A DNA stretch of 32,513 nt from a bacterium (GTDB lineage: Bacteria > Elusimicrobiota > Elusimicrobia > UBA1565 > UBA9628): contig JAJYOT010000012.1 in assembly GCA_021796015.1 (NCBI GenBank), positions 1 through 32,513 on the forward strand, read 5' to 3'. Of the stretch, positions 29,939 to 32,513 are shown piece by piece. Below the pieces are notes generated by a model. That model saw only the letters and a list, made by a program, of their open reading frames with translations. It did not search any database and was not told the DNA's origin. The translations under genes were made by a program, and so were the position numbers. How positions within the stretch are numbered: the first letter of the stretch is position 1; each line of letters opens with the position of its first letter.

Positions 29939-30364
29939 ATGCAAGAGACATCTATCATTAAACCGAACACGGCCGCGAGTCTAAGGAAGCGGCATACCTT
30001 AGACGCTAAGGGCAAAATCCTCGGACGACTGGCAACCCAAGCGGCGGGCCTTTTGCGCGGAAAACATAAACCCATTTTTGCGCCCAGCATTGACTGCGGC
30101 GATTTTGTCATCGTCACCAACGCGGCGGAAGTAGCCTTAAGCGGAAACAAAATGGAGACGAAAGCTTATTTTAGCCACTCCGGCTATGCGAGGGGCGCAA
30201 AAATGACTCCTCTTAAGCGCATGATGGAGAAAGACCCGCGCAAAGTCGTCTATTTAGCCGTCAAGAGAATGTTGCCGAAAAATCGCTTAAGCGATCGACA
30301 GCTGACTCGTCTTAGAATTTTCAAAGGCGCGGAAAACGTCGCCTCAAAACAATCCGTTAACTAA
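29939..30364 (+). CDS. rplM: 50S ribosomal protein L13
   Basis: 141 aa, usual length. L13 is an early assembly protein of the large ribosomal subunit. Recognisable segments are HTLDAKGKILGRLATQAAGLL RG (GRLAT core), DFVIVTNAAEVALSGNK, YFSHSGYARGAK and the signature region AVKRMLPKNRL. ATG 29939 has GGAAGG six bases upstream. It is followed 17 bp later by rpsI, the conserved L13-S9 pair of bacteria. The N-terminus is a few residues longer than in E. coli L13 (MQETSIIKPNTAASLRK ahead of the core). Confidence 0.97.
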   Translation: MQETSIIKPNTAASLRKRHTLDAKGKILGRLATQAAGLLRGKHKPIFAPSIDCGDFVIVTNAAEVALSGNKMETKAYFSHSGYARGAKMTPLKRMMEKDPRKVVYLAVKRMLPKNRLSDRQLTRLRIFKGAENVASKQSVN

Positions 30365-30381
30365 AAGAGAAAAGGGATATT

Positions 30382-30777
30382 ATGTCAACACAGTTGCTTG
30401 CGACCGGAAGAAGAAAAACAGCCGTGGCCCAGGTGCGAATGATTCCTAACGGCACGGGAAAAGTCACAATTAACTCCAAAACCGTCGAGCAGTACTTTCA
30501 CGGAACCGAACACAAGCAATTCTCCGTTTTGTCCCCCCTTAAACTCGTCGAAGCCGCCAAGAATTATGATTTCGTCCTTAAAATCGTCGGCGGCGGATTG
30601 ACCGGCCAAGCCGAAGCGGCCCGCCACGCCATCGCGCGCGCTCTCGTCAAACTCGAAGAGAAAAACCGCCGCATCATGCGCGCCGAGGGTTTTTTAACCC
30701 GCGACCCCAGGGAAGTGGAGCGCAAGAAAAGCGGTCAACCCAAAGCCCGCAAGCGCTTCCAATACTCAAAACGCTGA
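30382..30777 (+). CDS. rpsI: 30S ribosomal protein S9
   Basis: 131 aa, usual length. S9 lies on the small-subunit head, and its basic C-terminal tail reaches the P-site tRNA. Signature segments are ATGRRKTAVAQVRMIPNGTGKVTIN, GGGLTGQAEAARHAIARAL and the ending KARKRFQYSKR. ATG 30382 has AAGGGA six bases upstream, 17 bp after rplM. The last base of the stop is followed after one base by the GTG of the next small gene. Confidence 0.97.
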   Translation: MSTQLLATGRRKTAVAQVRMIPNGTGKVTINSKTVEQYFHGTEHKQFSVLSPLKLVEAAKNYDFVLKIVGGGLTGQAEAARHAIARALVKLEEKNRRIMRAEGFLTRDPREVERKKSGQPKARKRFQYSKR

Positions 30778-30778
30778 G

Positions 30779-31114
30779 GTGTCTTCAGATCAGGCGTCTT
30801 TTTCGGCTGAAACCGAAACTGTTTATCTCGCGCCCTTGGCTCGCCTGACGGCTTCTATTTTCGCCATCTGGGGATTGTTGATTGCGCTTAAAGCCCTCTA
30901 TGATCTTTTTTGGGGAACTCCGGAGGCCAACCTCTACTCGGCTCGCCCGTGGCAATTTATCAGCCTCCCCCAGTGGATGAGATACTCCGGCTTTGAGCTT
31001 TCCTACGGTTTAGCGTGCGTAGCCCTTGCCGCGGGAATAAGGGCCTATTCCAACTTCCTTCCGGAAACGCGCCTCCGCCCCAAGAAAACGGCGGCACTCG
31101 ACCTCTTTAAATAA
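30779..31114 (+). CDS. Small two-helix membrane protein of unknown function
   Basis: 111 aa, no family recognised. A polar N-terminus of about 18 residues precedes two hydrophobic helices (LTASIFAIWGLLIALKALY, about 23-43, and ELSYGLACVALAAGIRAY, about 73-90), with a Trp-rich loop between and a basic tail (PETRLRPKKTAA). The start is GTG 30779, one base after the rpsI stop. No separate Shine-Dalgarno is visible, so translation would depend on coupling to rpsI. The position in the ribosomal-protein transcript argues for a real gene; codon use and composition resemble its neighbours. Confidence 0.65.
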   Translation: MSSDQASFSAETETVYLAPLARLTASIFAIWGLLIALKALYDLFWGTPEANLYSARPWQFISLPQWMRYSGFELSYGLACVALAAGIRAYSNFLPETRLRPKKTAALDLFK

Positions 31115-31130
31115 GTCGCTTTTAAAATAG

Positions 31131-31136
31131 TAAAAT
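31131..31136 (+). promoter_or_regulatory. -10-like hexamer at leaderless spacing
   Basis: TAAAAT ends 7 bases before GTG 31144, the same spacing as at 17722 and 25426. There is no Shine-Dalgarno before that GTG and no good -35 at the expected distance, so this is weaker than the other two cases. Confidence 0.35.
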
Positions 31137-31143
31137 TTCCCCT

Positions 31144-31704
31144 GTGAATGACCTAGCAAGCCGCCCGAAAAACTTCTCGGCCTTTTACTCTCAAATTAAA
31201 ATTATTTCCATTATTTCTTCCATCGCCGAAGAATTTTTTAAATCCCCAAACCATGTTTACATCGAGAAAATTAAGATACAGAAAGACCTTGAATTAAAAA
31301 ATTGGAAACAAGCGCAAGACAGCCTCAAAGCTCATCAAGACCGGACCGCTCTTTTACTCTCTTCTTTGGCCCATCGCCTGGCGGAAGAAATTTCGCTGGC
31401 CGTTATTGAGACCGAGGACTTTAATCTCCTTCCGATGCCGGAAATCATTCTAATGATTCAAAAAATCAAGGAAGCCCTAAAAGCCCTGTCCGAAAAATCC
31501 TCCGCCGACTCAATCGTAGCGGCAGAAAACCATTCTCTTGAAATCCTTCAGATATTTAAAAAAGCGCGCCAGGACGCGCTCAAAGATGAAAAAAGCGTGC
31601 GGGGGCTAAAGAATTCGGAGATCGCGCTGAGATTTGCCGAAGCGGCCAACTTAATCGAAAAATTAGTCCAGACGCTTGGCGAAATCATCATCAAGGAGCC
31701 TTAA
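31144..31704 (+). CDS. Uncharacterised alpha-helical protein
   Basis: 186 aa, no family recognised. It has no signal peptide and no membrane segment. It is rich in Lys, Glu, Leu and Ala, and almost entirely helix-forming; stretches such as IEKIKIQKDLELKNWKQAQD and AENHSLEILQIFKKARQDAL suggest helical bundles or coiled coil. The start is GTG 31144, without a Shine-Dalgarno, 29 bp after the previous gene. The gene ends 4 bp before the phosphatase-like gene, whose Shine-Dalgarno lies inside it, so the two are likely co-expressed and may act together. The size and helical character fit an adaptor or regulatory protein, but that is speculation. Confidence 0.65.
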   Translation: MNDLASRPKNFSAFYSQIKIISIISSIAEEFFKSPNHVYIEKIKIQKDLELKNWKQAQDSLKAHQDRTALLLSSLAHRLAEEISLAVIETEDFNLLPMPEIILMIQKIKEALKALSEKSSADSIVAAENHSLEILQIFKKARQDALKDEKSVRGLKNSEIALRFAEAANLIEKLVQTLGEIIIKEP

Positions 31705-31708
31705 AATC

Positions 31709-32311
31709 ATGGCCTTTCATAAAAAAGTCAAGGAAAAAGCGGAAACCTATTGGTCCAGAACCAAGAAAATGGTTTTTCTATTAGCTGTCTGGGGAGTTGT
31801 TTTTAGCATCGCCACCATCGCAAACTTGGAAGTAGGATTCGGTTACGACACGACCTTGGTCTGCTCAACCGCCGCTTATCGAAAGGCTCTCGACCAAGGC
31901 GTCGCGCCTTATTCTTACTCTTTTTGGTCCATTGTCAATCGTTCTTACGATCTAGAACATCCAAAAATCGTCCCCATGGCCATTGCGTGGGCTTTTCGCA
32001 TTTTTGGGTTTAAGGTCTCCATTATCACTTCCCGCCCCGATATTGATTCAAGCGGTCTCAAGAAAGATTGGCGGCTCTTAGTCGCCCCCGCGCGATTTAT
32101 TTTCGCCGAATCCGACGCCTCCAAAGTTCAATACTTGGACAGCGGAAATTTCATCTTATTTTTTGGCGGCGCGGATTCTGAAATTAAAGCCGCGAAAGAA
32201 GCCCATATCTATGCGCTCAGAATTCTTCAATCCAAGGAATGCCTCTTAAACCCCGCGGATTATCATCCTGGCAAATTTCATGATCACAAAGTCCCCTTGT
32301 CGCAATATTGA
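31709..32311 (+). CDS. Membrane-anchored class B acid phosphatase-like protein lacking catalytic Asp (HAD IIIB)
   Basis: 200 aa. A basic N-terminus and one membrane helix (about 21-39, MVFLLAVWGVVFSIATI) place the rest outside the cytoplasm. The fold matches AphA-type HAD phosphatases: motif I region EVGFGYDTTLVCSTAAY, motif II IITSRPD (about 105-111), a Lys near 139, motif IV region FFGGADSEIKAAKEA and a matching C-terminal ending. AphA-like enzymes have FDIDDT and YGDSDND. Here the nucleophile position is Gly45 and the first motif IV Asp is Gly154, so a classical phosphatase reaction seems impossible. ATG 31709 has AAGGAG ten bases upstream. A binding or structural role is more likely. Confidence 0.75.
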   Translation: MAFHKKVKEKAETYWSRTKKMVFLLAVWGVVFSIATIANLEVGFGYDTTLVCSTAAYRKALDQGVAPYSYSFWSIVNRSYDLEHPKIVPMAIAWAFRIFGFKVSIITSRPDIDSSGLKKDWRLLVAPARFIFAESDASKVQYLDSGNFILFFGGADSEIKAAKEAHIYALRILQSKECLLNPADYHPGKFHDHKVPLSQY

Positions 32312-32336
32312 CGAAACGCTCGCAAATTGCTTTAAT
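32308..32336 (+). promoter_or_regulatory. Predicted promoter of rpsT
   Basis: TTGACG (32308-32313), a 17-base spacer and TTTAAT (32331-32336) match the consensus well. The -35 box overlaps the stop codon of the upstream gene. Only 9 bases separate the -10 from ATG 32346 and there is no Shine-Dalgarno, so the mRNA leader would be absent or a few bases long. Confidence 0.6.
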
Positions 32337-32345
32337 AAATAATAT

Positions 32346-32513
32346 ATGGCTCAAACAAAGAAAAAAACTGGCCGTCACCATTCCGCGATTAAAGCCGCTC
32401 GCCAATCGGAGAGAAGAAATCTCCGCAATCGCCTTGCAAAGAAAGCGATTCGCTTGTCGCTAAAAGACGCGTTGGAATTGGCTCAAAAAAAAGATGCGCC
32501 AAAAGCGCAAGAC
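32346..32513 (+). CDS. rpsT: 30S ribosomal protein S20 (3' truncated by window end)
   Basis: The first 56 residues of S20, cut off by the end of the window. S20 binds 16S rRNA early in small-subunit assembly. The lysine-rich start MAQTKKKTGRHHSAIKAARQ and the following RRNLRNRLAKKAIRLSLKDAL show the basic two-helix pattern of the family. There is no stop codon within the window. The start is chosen from family alignment and the promoter immediately upstream. The lack of a Shine-Dalgarno is notable for a ribosomal protein gene. Confidence 0.88.
   Translation, partial: MAQTKKKTGRHHSAIKAARQSERRNLRNRLAKKAIRLSLKDALELAQKKDAPKAQD

Noticed and set aside
1..32513. tRNA, rRNA, CRISPR arrays, insertion sequences or prophage
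   Set aside because: All gaps between genes are under about 150 bases and hold no cloverleaf, repeat-spacer or transposase signal. The Xer recombinase is a housekeeping type and the collar domain stands alone.

Overview
The window reads as one nearly gap-free stretch of a bacterial chromosome with a mid-range base composition. There are 27 protein genes, no RNA genes, no CRISPR and no recognisable insertion sequence. Lipoproteins, exported proteins, MurC and polyprenyl-phosphate-type glycosyltransferases indicate a bacterium with peptidoglycan and probably a Gram-negative envelope. The collar-tipped repeat protein opening with a 'YQGRL' segment, the UBA-like protein beside xer and topA, and the DnaA-like ATPase bring to mind uncultivated Elusimicrobiota-type lineages. 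That placement is an impression, not something proven here.

Layout. (1) 1-5757, surface sugars: a 5'-truncated CDP-paratose-2-epimerase-like enzyme, a DPM-type family 2 glycosyltransferase and a GT-C membrane protein on the plus strand. They meet head-on, with overlapping 3' ends, a minus-strand pair of the same two kinds. (2) 3205-17579, a minus-strand run of eleven genes with gaps of at most 7 bp or overlaps. In transcription order: DnaA-like AAA+ ATPase, GAF histidine kinase, comM/yifB, a small exported protein, dprA, topA, a Xer recombinase, a UBA-like protein, purA, GT2 and GT-C. The first half is about handling DNA (competence, topology, recombination), and the last two genes belong to the surface-sugar theme. 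(3) 17722-22294, plus strand: a periplasmic-binding-protein-like lipoprotein, malQ and glgB (alpha-glucan/glycogen metabolism). (4) 22345-25426, minus strand: a BON-domain lipoprotein, mutY and an exported repeat protein with a phage-tail-collar tip. (5) 25464-29161, plus strand: an unusual fusion of the nucleotide-pool enzyme RdgB/HAM1 to an exported TPR protein, overlapping murC. (6) 29241-32513: a small exported protein on the minus strand, then rplM-rpsI, two unknown genes, a membrane-anchored acid-phosphatase-like protein that has lost its catalytic nucleophile, and the start of rpsT.

How it works together. The eleven-gene run could couple a sensor and a replication-initiator-like switch to DNA uptake and processing; its leader carries an 18-bp inverted repeat that could be an operator. 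MalQ and GlgB would act jointly on glycogen. BON lipoprotein, MutY and collar protein share a transcript but no obvious function. Most genes have Shine-Dalgarno sequences, but several genes that start transcription units have none and instead carry a -10-like hexamer 7-9 bases before the start codon, suggesting leaderless mRNAs.

The most unusual items are the RdgB-TPR fusion, the DnaA-like ATPase without a DnaA DNA-binding domain, the degenerate class B phosphatase and the leaderless-promoter pattern. No stretch above 300 bases lacks a gene; the largest gaps are about 140 bases (17580-17721 and 29796-29938) and both hold promoter signals.
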